In this document: positions 32,399-41,165 of the stretch, one piece after another
Layout: each line of letters opens with the position of its first letter
Numbering within the stretch: position 1 is the first letter of the stretch
Origin: Acetobacteraceae bacterium
GTDB taxonomy: Bacteria; Pseudomonadota; Alphaproteobacteria; Acetobacterales; Acetobacteraceae
Assembly (NCBI GenBank): GCA_027326105.1
Contig: DAHWFB010000132.1
Location: 1 to 41,271, forward strand
Direction of reading: 5' to 3'
DNA length: 41,271 bases
Notes under the pieces: generated by a model
The model's input: only the letters and a program-made list of their open reading frames with translations
The model's database searches: none
What the model was told of the DNA's origin: nothing
Position numbers and translations under genes: made by a program

Positions 32399-33115
32399 AT
32401 GCCCGGGTCAACCCGCCTTTTCGTGCCCGCCCCGTTGCGTCCCGGCGCCGAGATCGCGCCGAGCCCGGCGCAGGTGCACCATCTCGGCGCCGTGCTGCGG
32501 CTCAAGCCAGGAGCGCGGATCGCCGTCTTCAACGGCGCGGACGGGGAATGGCAGGCGCGGATCGCGATGCTGGCGCGCGGCGAGGGCCGTCTCGCGGTGG
32601 AGGAACAACGGCGCCCGCAGGAACCCGAGCCCGACCTCTGGCTCGCCTTCGCCCTGCTCAAGCGCGACGCCACCGACCTGGTGGCGGAAAAGGCGACCGA
32701 ACTCGGCGTATCCGCCCTTTTCCCCGTGCTCACCGCACGGACCCAGGCCAGCCAGGTGAACCTCGCGCGGCTCGCCGCCATCGCCCAGGGGGCGGCGGAG
32801 CAGAGCGAGCGGCTGTCGCTGCCCGCGATCCACCCGCCGCGCACCCTCGCCCGCCTGCTCGCCGAATGGCCGCCGGAGCGGCGGCTGGTCGCGGCAGTGG
32901 AGCGGGCCGGCGCGCCGCCGATCGCCGCCGGCACGGGTGGCGCGCCGGCCGGGCTGCTGGTCGGCCCGGAGGGAGGCTTCACGCCGGCGGAGCTTGACGT
33001 GCTGGCCCGGCATCCCTTTGTTACTCTGGCCGGGCTCGGGCCGCGCATCCTGCGTGCGGAGACCGCGGCCATCGTCGGGCTGGCGCTGCTTTCGGCGCTC
33101 GCCTCCACCGCCTGA
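32399..33115 (+). CDS. rsmE: 16S rRNA (uracil-1498-N3)-methyltransferase
   Basis: SPOUT-type methyltransferase of 238 aa acting on the small ribosomal subunit. The N-terminal PUA-like domain begins MPGSTRLFVPAPL with VHHLGAVLRLKPGARI; the knotted C-terminal domain has VAEKATELGVSALFPVLTAR, AAEQSERLSLPAI, GLLVGPEGGFTPAELDVL and LGPRILRAETAAIVGLAL, all RsmE signatures. ATG at 32399 is chosen because it matches the family N-terminus; in-frame GTG 32363 and ATG 32375 lie upstream. gshA follows after 18 bp. Confidence 0.95.
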   Translation: MPGSTRLFVPAPLRPGAEIAPSPAQVHHLGAVLRLKPGARIAVFNGADGEWQARIAMLARGEGRLAVEEQRRPQEPEPDLWLAFALLKRDATDLVAEKATELGVSALFPVLTARTQASQVNLARLAAIAQGAAEQSERLSLPAIHPPRTLARLLAEWPPERRLVAAVERAGAPPIAAGTGGAPAGLLVGPEGGFTPAELDVLARHPFVTLAGLGPRILRAETAAIVGLALLSALASTA

Positions 33116-33133
33116 GAAACGAGACCTGAACGC

Positions 33134-34495
33134 ATGTCGAATCCCGGAGAGGCCGACGCGACCCCGATTGCGAGCGTGCGCGACCTCGCCGCCTATCTGG
33201 AGGCCGGAGCGAAGCCGGCGGGCGCCTTCCGCATCGGCACCGAGCACGAGAAATTCGGCTTTTACCGCAGCGGCCACGCGCCCCCGCCGTACCAGCCGGG
33301 CGGCATCCGCGCCATGCTGGAGGGGCTGGCGGAGCGGGGCTTCGCGCCCATTCTCGACGGCGGGGGGCCGATCGGACTGCGCCGGGAGGGGGAATCGGTT
33401 TCGCTCGAACCGGGCGGACAATTCGAGCTTTCCGGCGCACCACTGGAGACGCTGCACGAGACCGCGGACGAACTCGAGCGCCATTTCGCCGAGGTGCGCG
33501 CGGTGGCCGCGCCGCTCGGCCTCGGCTTCGCGCCGTTGGGCTTTCACCCGCTGGCGCGGCGCGAGGACATGCCCTGGATGCCGAAGGGGCGCTACGCGGT
33601 GATGCGCCGCTACATGCCCCGCGTCGGCGGGCGGGGGCTCGATATGATGCTGCGCACCTGCACCGTGCAGGTGAACCTCGATTTCGCCTCGGAAGCGGAC
33701 ATGGTGCGCAAGTTCCGCCTCTCGCTCGCGCTCCAGCCGCTGGCGACCGCGCTGTTCGCCAATTCCCCCTTCGTCGAGGGCAAGCCCACCGGCCTGATGT
33801 CCAACCGCGCCGCGGTTTGGACCGACACCGATCCCGACCGGACCGGGATTCCGCGTTTCGTCTTCGAGGACGGGTTCGGCTTCGCGCGCTATGTGGAATG
33901 GGCGCTCGATGTCCCGATGTATTTCGTCTATCGGCGCGGCGCCTGGCACGATGTCGCCGGTGCGAGTTTTCGCACGTTCATGGAGCGCGGGCTCGCCGCC
34001 CTGCCCGGCGAGCGGGCGACGGTGGGCGATTTCGCCGACCATCTCACGACCATCTTCACCGACGTGCGGCTCAAGCGCTTCCTCGAAATGCGCGGGGCCG
34101 ACGCCGGCTCGGGGCCGATGATGCTGGCGCAGTCGGCCTTCTGGGTCGGGCTGCTCTACGACGAGGCGGCGCTCGCCGCCGCCGAGGAACTGGTGCTGGG
34201 GATGGGCTGGGAGAGCCTCGCCGCGCTGCGGCTCGCGGTTCCCCGCGCCGGGCTCGCGGCGCCCTGGCGGGCCGGGACCCTGCGCGATCTCGCGCGCCGG
34301 GCGGTCGCGATTGCTGCGGCGGGGCTGCGCGCCCGCGCCCGGCGGAATGCGGCGGGCGCCGACGAGACGGTCTTTCTCGCTCCCCTCGCGGAGATCGCCG
34401 CCGGCGCGCCGACGCAGGCCGAGCGCTGGCTCGATCGCTACCGGGGCCCCTGGGGCGGCAACGCCGCACCCATCTTCGAAGAAGCGGCGATCTGA
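33134..34495 (+). CDS. gshA: Glutamate-cysteine ligase (plant/alphaproteobacterial type)
   Basis: First step of glutathione synthesis: ATP-dependent joining of glutamate and cysteine. The 453-aa enzyme shows FRIGTEHEKFGFYR (catalytic Glu residues), LEPGGQFELSGAPLETLHET, WMPKGRYAVMRRYMP, TCTVQVNLDFASEADMVRKF, SNRAAVWTDTDPDRTG and a full C-terminal region. This resembles the GCS2 class shared by alphaproteobacteria and plants rather than E. coli GshA. It lies between rsmE (18 bp) and the adenosyltransferase gene (10 bp), probably one operon. Confidence 0.94.
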   Translation: MSNPGEADATPIASVRDLAAYLEAGAKPAGAFRIGTEHEKFGFYRSGHAPPPYQPGGIRAMLEGLAERGFAPILDGGGPIGLRREGESVSLEPGGQFELSGAPLETLHETADELERHFAEVRAVAAPLGLGFAPLGFHPLARREDMPWMPKGRYAVMRRYMPRVGGRGLDMMLRTCTVQVNLDFASEADMVRKFRLSLALQPLATALFANSPFVEGKPTGLMSNRAAVWTDTDPDRTGIPRFVFEDGFGFARYVEWALDVPMYFVYRRGAWHDVAGASFRTFMERGLAALPGERATVGDFADHLTTIFTDVRLKRFLEMRGADAGSGPMMLAQSAFWVGLLYDEAALAAAEELVLGMGWESLAALRLAVPRAGLAAPWRAGTLRDLARRAVAIAAAGLRARARRNAAGADETVFLAPLAEIAAGAPTQAERWLDRYRGPWGGNAAPIFEEAAI

Positions 34496-34505
34496 GGGCC
34501 GGGTG

Positions 34506-35054
34506 ATGGTGCGCATCGACCGGGTGACGACGCGCGGCGGCGACAGCGGCGAGACCTCGCTCGGCGACGGGCGCAGGGTAGGGAAGGATACGGCCCGGAT
34601 CGAGGCCCTGGGTGCGGTCGATGAGGCCAACGCCGCCCTCGGCCTGCTGCGGCGGGCGATCGCCGGCCGCGCCGAGGATGCACTGCTCGCGCGTGTGCAG
34701 AACGATCTCTTCGATCTCGGCGCCGATCTCGCGGTGCCGGGCGAGGCGGGCGCGCGGCTGCGGCTCGATGCCGCCAAGACGGCATCGCTCGAAGCGCAGA
34801 CCGCGGCGCTGAACGCGAGCTTGCCGCCGCTCGCCAGCTTCATCCTGCCGGGCGGGGCCAACGGCGCGGCGGAGGCGCATCTCGCCCGCACGCTGGTGCG
34901 GCGGGCGGAGCGGGCGGTGGTTCACCTCGGCCACGAGGAGGGGCTGAACCCGGAACTGCTGCGCTATCTCAACCGGCTTTCGGACACGCTCTTCGTCCTC
35001 GCCCGCCACCTCGACCGGCCAGAGGGGGAGACGCTCTGGGTGCCGGGCGGGTAG
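34506..35054 (+). CDS. Cob(I)alamin adenosyltransferase, PduO type
   Basis: Transfers adenosyl from ATP to Co(I)-corrinoid, making coenzyme B12. The 182-aa protein has the N-terminal TTRGGDSGETSLGDGRRVGK nucleotide motif, LGAVDEANAALGLLRRA, RVQNDLFDLGADLAVP and the C-terminal ARTLVRRAERAVVHLG and LNRLSDTLFVLARHL signatures of the trimeric PduO family. ATG at 34506 is directly preceded by an in-frame GTG, so the start could be one codon earlier. Last gene of the rsmE-gshA group and convergent with opgC. Confidence 0.92.
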   Translation: MVRIDRVTTRGGDSGETSLGDGRRVGKDTARIEALGAVDEANAALGLLRRAIAGRAEDALLARVQNDLFDLGADLAVPGEAGARLRLDAAKTASLEAQTAALNASLPPLASFILPGGANGAAEAHLARTLVRRAERAVVHLGHEEGLNPELLRYLNRLSDTLFVLARHLDRPEGETLWVPGG

Positions 35055-35060
35055 AGACCC

Positions 35061-36176
35061 CTAGGTGGCCGCTGCCGCCCGCTTCTGCTGCTCCTTGGCA
35101 CGATACCAGGCGGGAACGGCGGCGACCGCGGCGAGCCCGGCCAGCCCCACCAGATTGACCACGAGTTGCACGCCGAAGCCGGGAGCGAATTCGACCACCA
35201 GGCGGCCGAGAAACGAGAAGAAGATCCCGAAGCAGAACACCGGCAGCCCGAACTGGCCGATGAGAATGAACAGCCGCGCCGCGGAATGGCGCAGCCAACC
35301 AGCGTGCGCGGGCACCAGGCGGATGGCAAGCCAGACCAGGCAAAGAACGGAGACCAGCCGGAACGGATGCAGCGCGCTCTTGTCGATGCCGAGCAGCACG
35401 TGCAGCAGCGGCTTGGGCACCAGCGGACGCAAATCCGGCCGGTGCCAGGTGAACAGCAGCATCGCGAAGCCGAGCACGAGCAGGACCACCGCGAGCGCAT
35501 CGAGGCGCCGCGGGCGGGTGGGAAATGCCGGCGGGTTGCGCGCCAGCAGTACGCCGAGGACGAACAGGAACTGCCAGGTGAGCGGATTGAAGAACCATAC
35601 GCCGCCGCGCCAAGTGGGCAGATTGAGCCAGAAGATGCGCGCCGCCGCGTAGAGCGCGAGCGAGAGCGCGAGTAGGGCGTGGGGACGGCGCAGCAGCGGC
35701 AAGGCGGCGGCGAAGAACAACAGGATCGCGATATACATCGGCAGCACGTTGAGATAGGCGGGCTGGTAGATCAGCAGCAGCGCATCGAGCAGCGCGCGAT
35801 GGGGCGCCTTCACCAGATGGTCGAAGCCAACCTCGGCGAGGTAGGCGCGTTTGCCGAAATGGCGCGTAGCGAAGCCGACCTCGGCGGCGAAGGCGACGAA
35901 GAGGAAGATATGCGCGACCCAGAGGGTCCAGGTCCGGCGCAGCACGTCCGCCCCGGCGTGCAGCCAGCCGTAGCGCTCGTAGTTGCGCCCGTAGGCGAGG
36001 CCGGCCGCATAGCCCGCGAGCATCACGAAAATCTCGGTCGCGTCCGAAAGCGTGGCGTTGCGGATGGTCAGCACACCGAGGAAATTGCCCGGCACATGGT
36101 CGATGAAGATGAACCAGAGGGCGATGCCGCGGAAGAAATCCACCCGCAGGTCGCGTCCCTCACGAACCAGCTTCAT
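35061..36176 (-). CDS. opgC: OpgC-domain membrane protein
   Basis: A 371-aa integral membrane protein with about ten hydrophobic segments. The N-terminus GRDLRVDFFRGIALWFIFID and the DHVPGNFLGVLTIRN block match the OpgC family, whose characterised members add succinyl groups to periplasmic glucans. YGRNYERYG and WFFNPLTWQFLFVLGVLLAR follow. Whether glucans are the substrate here is unknown. ATG at 36176 is preferred over an upstream in-frame start at 36239, which would add 21 residues before the conserved N-terminus. It lies 79 bp downstream of flhG; a small CTCCGG/CCGGAG palindrome sits in the gap. Confidence 0.85.
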   Translation of the reverse strand: MKLVREGRDLRVDFFRGIALWFIFIDHVPGNFLGVLTIRNATLSDATEIFVMLAGYAAGLAYGRNYERYGWLHAGADVLRRTWTLWVAHIFLFVAFAAEVGFATRHFGKRAYLAEVGFDHLVKAPHRALLDALLLIYQPAYLNVLPMYIAILLFFAAALPLLRRPHALLALSLALYAAARIFWLNLPTWRGGVWFFNPLTWQFLFVLGVLLARNPPAFPTRPRRLDALAVVLLVLGFAMLLFTWHRPDLRPLVPKPLLHVLLGIDKSALHPFRLVSVLCLVWLAIRLVPAHAGWLRHSAARLFILIGQFGLPVFCFGIFFSFLGRLVVEFAPGFGVQLVVNLVGLAGLAAVAAVPAWYRAKEQQKRAAAAT

Positions 36177-36255
36177 CGCCGCCGCTCCTGCCTTCACCGC
36201 TCCGGTCCGGAGGGTGCCGACGGAGGGGCACGCGGTCAATCACGCCGGGCGGGCC

Positions 36256-37065
36256 TCAGGTTCCGGCGACGACCGGATGCAGAAGCTCGCGGGCGATGGC
36301 TTCCACCTCCGCCGCCACCGCGGCGATCGGGTGGCGGAGCAGGAGCGGGCTCTGCCGGCGGATCGCGTCGCGCACATGCTCGTCGCGGCGGATGATCCCG
36401 GCGAGCAGCGGCGTACGGCCGAGAAAGGTGCGGGAGGCGCGCTCGAGGGTGGCAAAGGTGCGTTCGCCGGCAGCGCGGCTGGCAGCCTGGTTCACCACCA
36501 CCCGTGCGTCACCCCCGGGATGGTCGGCGGCGTAGAGCTTGAGCACGGCGTAGGCGTCGGTGAGGCTGGTGGGATCGTCGGTGACGACGACGACGAGGCG
36601 ATGGGCGAAGGTCGCCATCCGGCGCACCGAACGGTCGAGCCCGGCGCCGAGGTCGAGCACGATCGCCTCGTAGCGGCGTGCGGCGATGCGCAAGTCCGAG
36701 AGCAGCGCTTCCAGCGCCTCGGGCGAGAGTGCGGAGAGCGAGCCGGAGCCGGAGCGGCCGGCAAGGATGTCGAACCCGCCGGCGGCATAACAGGTGGTGG
36801 CGGAGGCGAGCGAGATCCGCCCGGCGACGACCGCCGAAAGATCGTGCTCGGGGGTGAGGCCGAGCTGGATATCGACGTTGGCGAGACCAAGATCACCGTC
36901 GAACAGCAGGGTGCGCAGCCCGGCGCGGGCCCAGACATGGGCGAGCGTGATGGCCAACCAGGTCTTGCCGACCCCGCCCTTGCCGGAGGCGATGGCGATG
37001 ATCTCGCCGCCGCGCTCCCGCGGGGAGCGGACGGGGGCGGGTGGCAGGGACGGGCTCGCGGTCAT
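36256..37065 (-). CDS. flhG: FlhG/MinD-like ATPase for flagellar number control
   Basis: A 269-aa MinD/ParA-type ATPase that, in polar flagellates, limits flagellar number with FlhF. It has the deviant Walker A IAIASGKGGVGKTWLAITLA near residues 23-42, LLFDGDLGLANVDIQLGL (Walker A'/switch), ATTCYAAGGFDILAGRSGSG, VLDLGAGLDRSVRRM (Walker B) and VVNQAASRAAGERTFATLER. The N-terminus lacks an obvious DQAxxLR motif, which in other FlhG proteins contacts FlhF. No clear amphipathic C-terminal helix was assessed. Its ATG overlaps the flhF stop (ATGA). Confidence 0.85.
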   Translation of the reverse strand: MTASPSLPPAPVRSPRERGGEIIAIASGKGGVGKTWLAITLAHVWARAGLRTLLFDGDLGLANVDIQLGLTPEHDLSAVVAGRISLASATTCYAAGGFDILAGRSGSGSLSALSPEALEALLSDLRIAARRYEAIVLDLGAGLDRSVRRMATFAHRLVVVVTDDPTSLTDAYAVLKLYAADHPGGDARVVVNQAASRAAGERTFATLERASRTFLGRTPLLAGIIRRDEHVRDAIRRQSPLLLRHPIAAVAAEVEAIARELLHPVVAGT

Positions 37066-38018
37066 GGTGGGTCCGTTCGCTGGGTGGGTTCAGGGTTGGA
37101 GAAACGGAAGCCGGACAGAGCGCGGGGAGGCTCGAGCAGCCGCGCTGCGAGAAAGGCGGGCGTCAGCGGCACCAGCCCATCCGCCGCGCCCGGACCGACG
37201 CCGGCCTCGGCGAGGGCGAGGTCGGCGGTCGCGGCGGCAGCGAGGATGGAACCGAGGCGGCGGGCGAGATCGAGCCGCGTCGCCACCATTCGCCGCGCCC
37301 CGAGGGCGGCGAAGGCGCTGGCGAGATCGGCAGCCTCCGCCGCGTCGAGCCCGGCCGGCAGCACGAGCACCGGCGTGGCGGCGGCGGTCGCCGCCAACGC
37401 CGCCAGAGTCTCGGCGGCAGCGGGATCGAACGGGTCGATGCCGGGGGTGTCGATCAAGACCGGGGTCGCGGCCGCGCGACGGGCGAGAGTGCCGGTCAGC
37501 GTCAGCGGGTGCGACGCGGTGACCAGGGCGAGCCCGAGCAGCCGGGTGAAGGCGGCAAGCTCCTCGGCCGCGCCGGCGCGCAACCCGTCCGCCGTGATGA
37601 CGAGCGGCGGTCGCTCGGCGAGCACCAGGCGGGTGGCGAGGCGCGCGACGGTAAGCGTCTTGCCCGCCCCTGGCGGTCCGACGAAGAGCAGCGGCGGCGT
37701 GGCGGGTTCGAGCGGCAGGGGTGCGAAGGCGAGCGCCGCCGCGAGCGCCGCGGGCAAGCCCCCTTCGCGCCAGGGCGGCAGCAGGCCGGGTGGAATGGCA
37801 TGGAAGGCGAGCGGGTCGGGCGCCACCGCCGGCGGCTCGGGCGGGTGGAGCGGCGGCAGCGGATCGGTGTCCTCGGCCACGGGATCGAGGGCCGCCGCGA
37901 CCTCCACCCCGCCGGCAACGCGGCGCTGGTTGAGGATCATCGCCTCGGCCCCGAGTTCGGCGCGGATTCGCGCCATCGCCTCGGCCATGTCTGCGGCACG
38001 GTAGAGCTTCAGCCGCAT
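37062..38018 (-). CDS. flhF: FlhF-like SRP-type GTPase, short and divergent
   Basis: Assignment rests on the N-terminal MRLKLYRAADMAEAMARIRA and LGAEAMILNQRRV blocks typical of FlhF and on position between flhA and flhG. The G domain has P-loop FVGPPGAGKTLTVARLATRL, ITADGLRAGAAEELAAF in place of the usual DTFRxGAxEQL, LIDTPGIDPFD for DTAG, and ATRLDLARRLG for TKLDE. With 318 aa it is well below the usual 400 or more; the Pro-rich linker between B-like start and G domain is short. GTP specificity is therefore less certain. FlhF normally recruits flagellar assembly to the pole. Confidence 0.85.
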   Translation of the reverse strand: MRLKLYRAADMAEAMARIRAELGAEAMILNQRRVAGGVEVAAALDPVAEDTDPLPPLHPPEPPAVAPDPLAFHAIPPGLLPPWREGGLPAALAAALAFAPLPLEPATPPLLFVGPPGAGKTLTVARLATRLVLAERPPLVITADGLRAGAAEELAAFTRLLGLALVTASHPLTLTGTLARRAAATPVLIDTPGIDPFDPAAAETLAALAATAAATPVLVLPAGLDAAEAADLASAFAALGARRMVATRLDLARRLGSILAAAATADLALAEAGVGPGAADGLVPLTPAFLAARLLEPPRALSGFRFSNPEPTQRTDPP

Positions 38019-38054
38019 GGGCGGGACGGGCGGGCGAACGGGTGCGCCATCGGC

Positions 38055-40136
38055 TCAGAGGGTCCCGACGGTGCGGATGCGCGCGCGAGGAAAGATCTCG
38101 GCCTGGGCCAGGACGGGTGTGGCGGGGCGGATCCGTTCGACGATGGCGCGGACATGGAAGCGGATGGCGCCGCTGGTCAACAGCACCGGCGCGTCCCCGG
38201 CCGCGACCGCGGCTTCGAACACGCGGCGGAAGGCAGCCATGAACTCGGTGAGCCTGGCCGGCGTCAGCGCCAGTTGGCGGTCGTCGGGCGGGCCGACCAG
38301 CGCCTCGGAGAATGCGGTCTCCCATTCCGGCGAGAGGGTGACGAGGGGAACGTAGCCGCCGGCGCCGGTGTTCTGGTCGCTGATCTGGCGGGCGAGGCGG
38401 GTGCGCACATGGGCCACGATCGCGGGAATGGCCCGCAGGCTTCCGGCGCAGGCCTCCTGCACGCCTTCGAGGATGGTGGGCAGGTCGCGGATGGAAACGC
38501 GCTCGGCAAGCAGCGCCTGCAGCACCCGCTGCACCCCGCCCATGGAGATCTGGGAGGGTACCAGGTCGGCGATCAGCTTCTGCTGCTCCTTGGGCAAATC
38601 CTCGAGCAGCTTCTGGGTCTCGGCGAACGAGAGCAGCTCGGCCATGTTCTCCTTCACCAGTTCGGTGAGATGGGTGGTGAGTACGCTCGCCGGGTCGACC
38701 ACGGTGCAGCCGCGGAACAGCGCTTCTTCCTTCTGGGTGGGCTCGATCCACAATGCCGGAAGGCCGAAGGCGGGCTCCTGGGTGCGCTCACCGGGCAGAT
38801 CGGGAAGGTTGCCGCGAGGGTCCATCGCGAGCAGGCGGGTGGGGCGGATCTCCCCGCGCGCTGCCTCGATCTCCTTGATCCGGATGGCATAGCTGTCAGC
38901 GCCGAGCTGCATGTTGTCCTGGATGCGCACCGGGGGGAGCACGAACCCCATCTCGGCGGCGATGGTTCGGCGCAGCGATTTGACCTGGTCGGTGAGCCGG
39001 GTGGCGCCGCTGGAGGCGAGCGCGAGCAGGCCGAAGCCGAGCTCGATGCGCACCATGTCCATGCGCAATGCCTCGGTGATCGGCGGTTCGGCGGGCAGGC
39101 CGGCGGTGGTGGGCGCCGGTAGCGGATTGGCGTCGGTCGTGGGATGCTTGTGGCGCAGCCAGGCAGCCCCGCCCGACAGCCCGGCGAGGCCGAGGAAGGG
39201 CAGCATCGGCAGGCCGGGCATGAGCGCGAGCACGGTTGCGGCACCCGAGGCGAGCGCGAGCGGCTTGGCACTGCCGCCGAGCTGGGCGACCAGCGCCGCG
39301 TCGGCCGAACCTTCGACGCCGCCCTTGGTCACCACAATGCCGGCGGCGACCGAGACCAGGAGGGCGGGGATCTGGGAGACCAGACCGTCGCCGATGGTCA
39401 GCCGCGTGTAGGTGGTGACCGCCTCGTTGAACGGCATGCCGTGCTGGACGATGCCGATGGCCAGCCCGCCCACGATGTTGATGGCGGTGATGATGAGGCC
39501 GGCGACGGCGTCTCCACGGACGAACTTTCCGGCACCGTCCATGGCGCCGAAGAAGGCGGACTCTTCTTCGAGCTCCTTGCGCCGCCTGCGTGCCACCTTG
39601 TCGTCGATGGCGCCGGAGGAAAGCTCGGCGTCGATTGCCATCTGCTTGCCGGGGATGGCATCGAGGGTGAAGCGCGCGGCGACTTCGGCGATGCGCCCGG
39701 AACCCTTGGTCACCACCATGAAATTCACCACCAGCAGGATGGCGAAGATGATGAAGCCGATTACGACGTCCCCGCCCATCAGGAAGCCGCCGAAGGCGGC
39801 GACGACATGGCCGGCCGCCGTCGGCCCGTCCTGGCCATGCGAAAGCACGAGGCGGGTAGTGGCGATTTCGAGCGCGAGGCGAAGCAGCGTGGTGAGCAGG
39901 AGCAGCGTCGGGAAGCTCGTGAAGTCGAGCGGCTTGCTGAGGAAGAGAGCGACCATCAGCACCAGGATGGAGGCGGTGATGGAAAGCGACAGCCCGACAT
40001 CGATGAAAAAGGGTGGCAGGGGCAGGATGAGGATCGAGAGCAGAAGCACGACACCGAGCGCGAGCCCGACGTCGCTGCCGGGGACGTAGCGTCGCAGCGT
40101 CGAGGCAAAGCCGTCGAGGGTCGCGGCGGCGGCCAT
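38055..40136 (-). CDS. flhA: Flagellar export-gate protein FlhA
   Basis: Core component of the flagellar type III export gate. The 693-aa protein has eight N-terminal hydrophobic segments, including FIDVGLSLSITASILVLMVA, the FHIPEP signature area TRLVLSHGQDGPTAAGHVVA and FAILLVVNFMVVTKGSGRIA, EVAARFTLDAIPGKQMAIDA and GDAVAGLIITAINIVGGLAI, then a soluble C-terminal domain from about residue 330 that docks export substrates and chaperones. Length is typical. It follows flbD by 12 bp and precedes flhF by 36 bp. Confidence 0.97.
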   Translation of the reverse strand: MAAAATLDGFASTLRRYVPGSDVGLALGVVLLLSILILPLPPFFIDVGLSLSITASILVLMVALFLSKPLDFTSFPTLLLLTTLLRLALEIATTRLVLSHGQDGPTAAGHVVAAFGGFLMGGDVVIGFIIFAILLVVNFMVVTKGSGRIAEVAARFTLDAIPGKQMAIDAELSSGAIDDKVARRRRKELEEESAFFGAMDGAGKFVRGDAVAGLIITAINIVGGLAIGIVQHGMPFNEAVTTYTRLTIGDGLVSQIPALLVSVAAGIVVTKGGVEGSADAALVAQLGGSAKPLALASGAATVLALMPGLPMLPFLGLAGLSGGAAWLRHKHPTTDANPLPAPTTAGLPAEPPITEALRMDMVRIELGFGLLALASSGATRLTDQVKSLRRTIAAEMGFVLPPVRIQDNMQLGADSYAIRIKEIEAARGEIRPTRLLAMDPRGNLPDLPGERTQEPAFGLPALWIEPTQKEEALFRGCTVVDPASVLTTHLTELVKENMAELLSFAETQKLLEDLPKEQQKLIADLVPSQISMGGVQRVLQALLAERVSIRDLPTILEGVQEACAGSLRAIPAIVAHVRTRLARQISDQNTGAGGYVPLVTLSPEWETAFSEALVGPPDDRQLALTPARLTEFMAAFRRVFEAAVAAGDAPVLLTSGAIRFHVRAIVERIRPATPVLAQAEIFPRARIRTVGTL

Positions 40137-40148
40137 ACCGGTCCGTGC

Positions 40149-41165
40149 TCAGGCCGCGACGCCGGCGGTGGGCGGCGGCACCGGCACGCCCTGCGCGGCA
40201 TAGTCACGGAGCTTGTTGCGCAGCGCACGAATGGAAATCCCGAGGATGGTCGCCGCGTGGGTGCGGTTGCCGAGGCAGTGGCCGAGCGTTTCGAGGATGA
40301 GATCGCGCTCCACCTCTTCCATCTTGCGACCGACCAGGCCGGCCACACCCTCCGCCGCACCGTTGCCGGTGGCCGGGTATGCGGCCGCGGCGGGGGCCTG
40401 CGATGCAGCGGGGGCGAGTTCGATCGCGGCTTCGCCGATCTCCGCCCCGTCCGCGAGCAGCACGGCACGATGGATGATGTTCTCGAGCTCGCGCACGTTG
40501 CCGCGCCAGTGGTGGCGGGCGAGGCGGGCGAGCGCGCCCGCCGCGAGCGGGCGATAGGCGAGCCCGTTCAACTCCGCGAAGCGGCGGACGAAGTGCTCGG
40601 CCAGGGCGGGGATGTCCCGCGGCCGCTCGCGCAGCGGGGGCACCCGAAGCGTCACGACGTTGAGGCGGAAATAGAGATCCTCGCGGAATCGTCCGGCGGC
40701 AACCTCGGCGAGAAGGTCGCGGTTGGTGGTGGCAAGGATGCGCACGTTGACCTTCACCGGCACGCTGCCGCCGAGACGGTCGATCTCGCGCTCCTGGAGT
40801 GCACGCAGCAGCTTGGCCTGTAGCCGCACGTCCATCTCGCTCACCTCGTCGAGCAAAAGCGTGCCGCCGTGGGCGGCCTCGAACTTGCCGATACGGCGGG
40901 CGAGCGCGCCGCTAAAGGCGCCCTTCTCGTGGCCGAACAGCTCGGATTCGAGAAGGTTCTCGGGAATCGCGGCACAGTTCAGCGCGACGAACGGGCCGTT
41001 CGCGCGGCGCGAGCGGCGATGGATGTGCTGGGCGAGCACCTCCTTTCCGGTGCCCGACTCTCCGGCGATGAGCACCGAGGCATCCGCGCCCGCGACCTGC
41101 TCGGCACGGCGTACCGCGGCGAGCATGACCGGATCGCGGGCGATGAGGCTGTGGGAGTCCCCCGA
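40149..41165 (-). CDS. flbD: FlbD-type sigma-54-dependent flagellar activator (5' end missing)
   Basis: AAA+ activator that opens sigma-54 promoters of flagellar genes. The 338 native residues present begin SGDSHSLIARDPVMLAAVRR and contain Walker A VLIAGESGTGKEVLAQHI, ESELFGHEKGAFSGALARRI, Walker B GGTLLLDEVSEMDVRL, the sensor region RILATTNRDLL, HWRGNVRELENIIHRAVLL and a C-terminal Fis-type helix-turn-helix (THAATILGISIRALRNKL). The sequence closely recalls Caulobacter FlbD. The sigma-54-contacting loop reads GAFSGA instead of GAFTGA. The N-terminal receiver-like domain is absent because genuine sequence stops at 41165, where an inverted copy of this same gene begins. The GTG at 41172-41174 is a product of that junction. 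Confidence 0.93.
   Translation of the reverse strand, partial: SGDSHSLIARDPVMLAAVRRAEQVAGADASVLIAGESGTGKEVLAQHIHRRSRRANGPFVALNCAAIPENLLESELFGHEKGAFSGALARRIGKFEAAHGGTLLLDEVSEMDVRLQAKLLRALQEREIDRLGGSVPVKVNVRILATTNRDLLAEVAAGRFREDLYFRLNVVTLRVPPLRERPRDIPALAEHFVRRFAELNGLAYRPLAAGALARLARHHWRGNVRELENIIHRAVLLADGAEIGEAAIELAPAASQAPAAAAYPATGNGAAEGVAGLVGRKMEEVERDLILETLGHCLGNRTHAATILGISIRALRNKLRDYAAQGVPVPPPTAGVAA
40702..40807. repeat. Source segment of the 106-bp inverted duplication (inside flbD)
   Basis: This stretch of flbD, encoding RALQEREIDRLGG through TTNRDLLAEV, is the exact reverse complement of 41166-41271. Confidence 0.97.
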
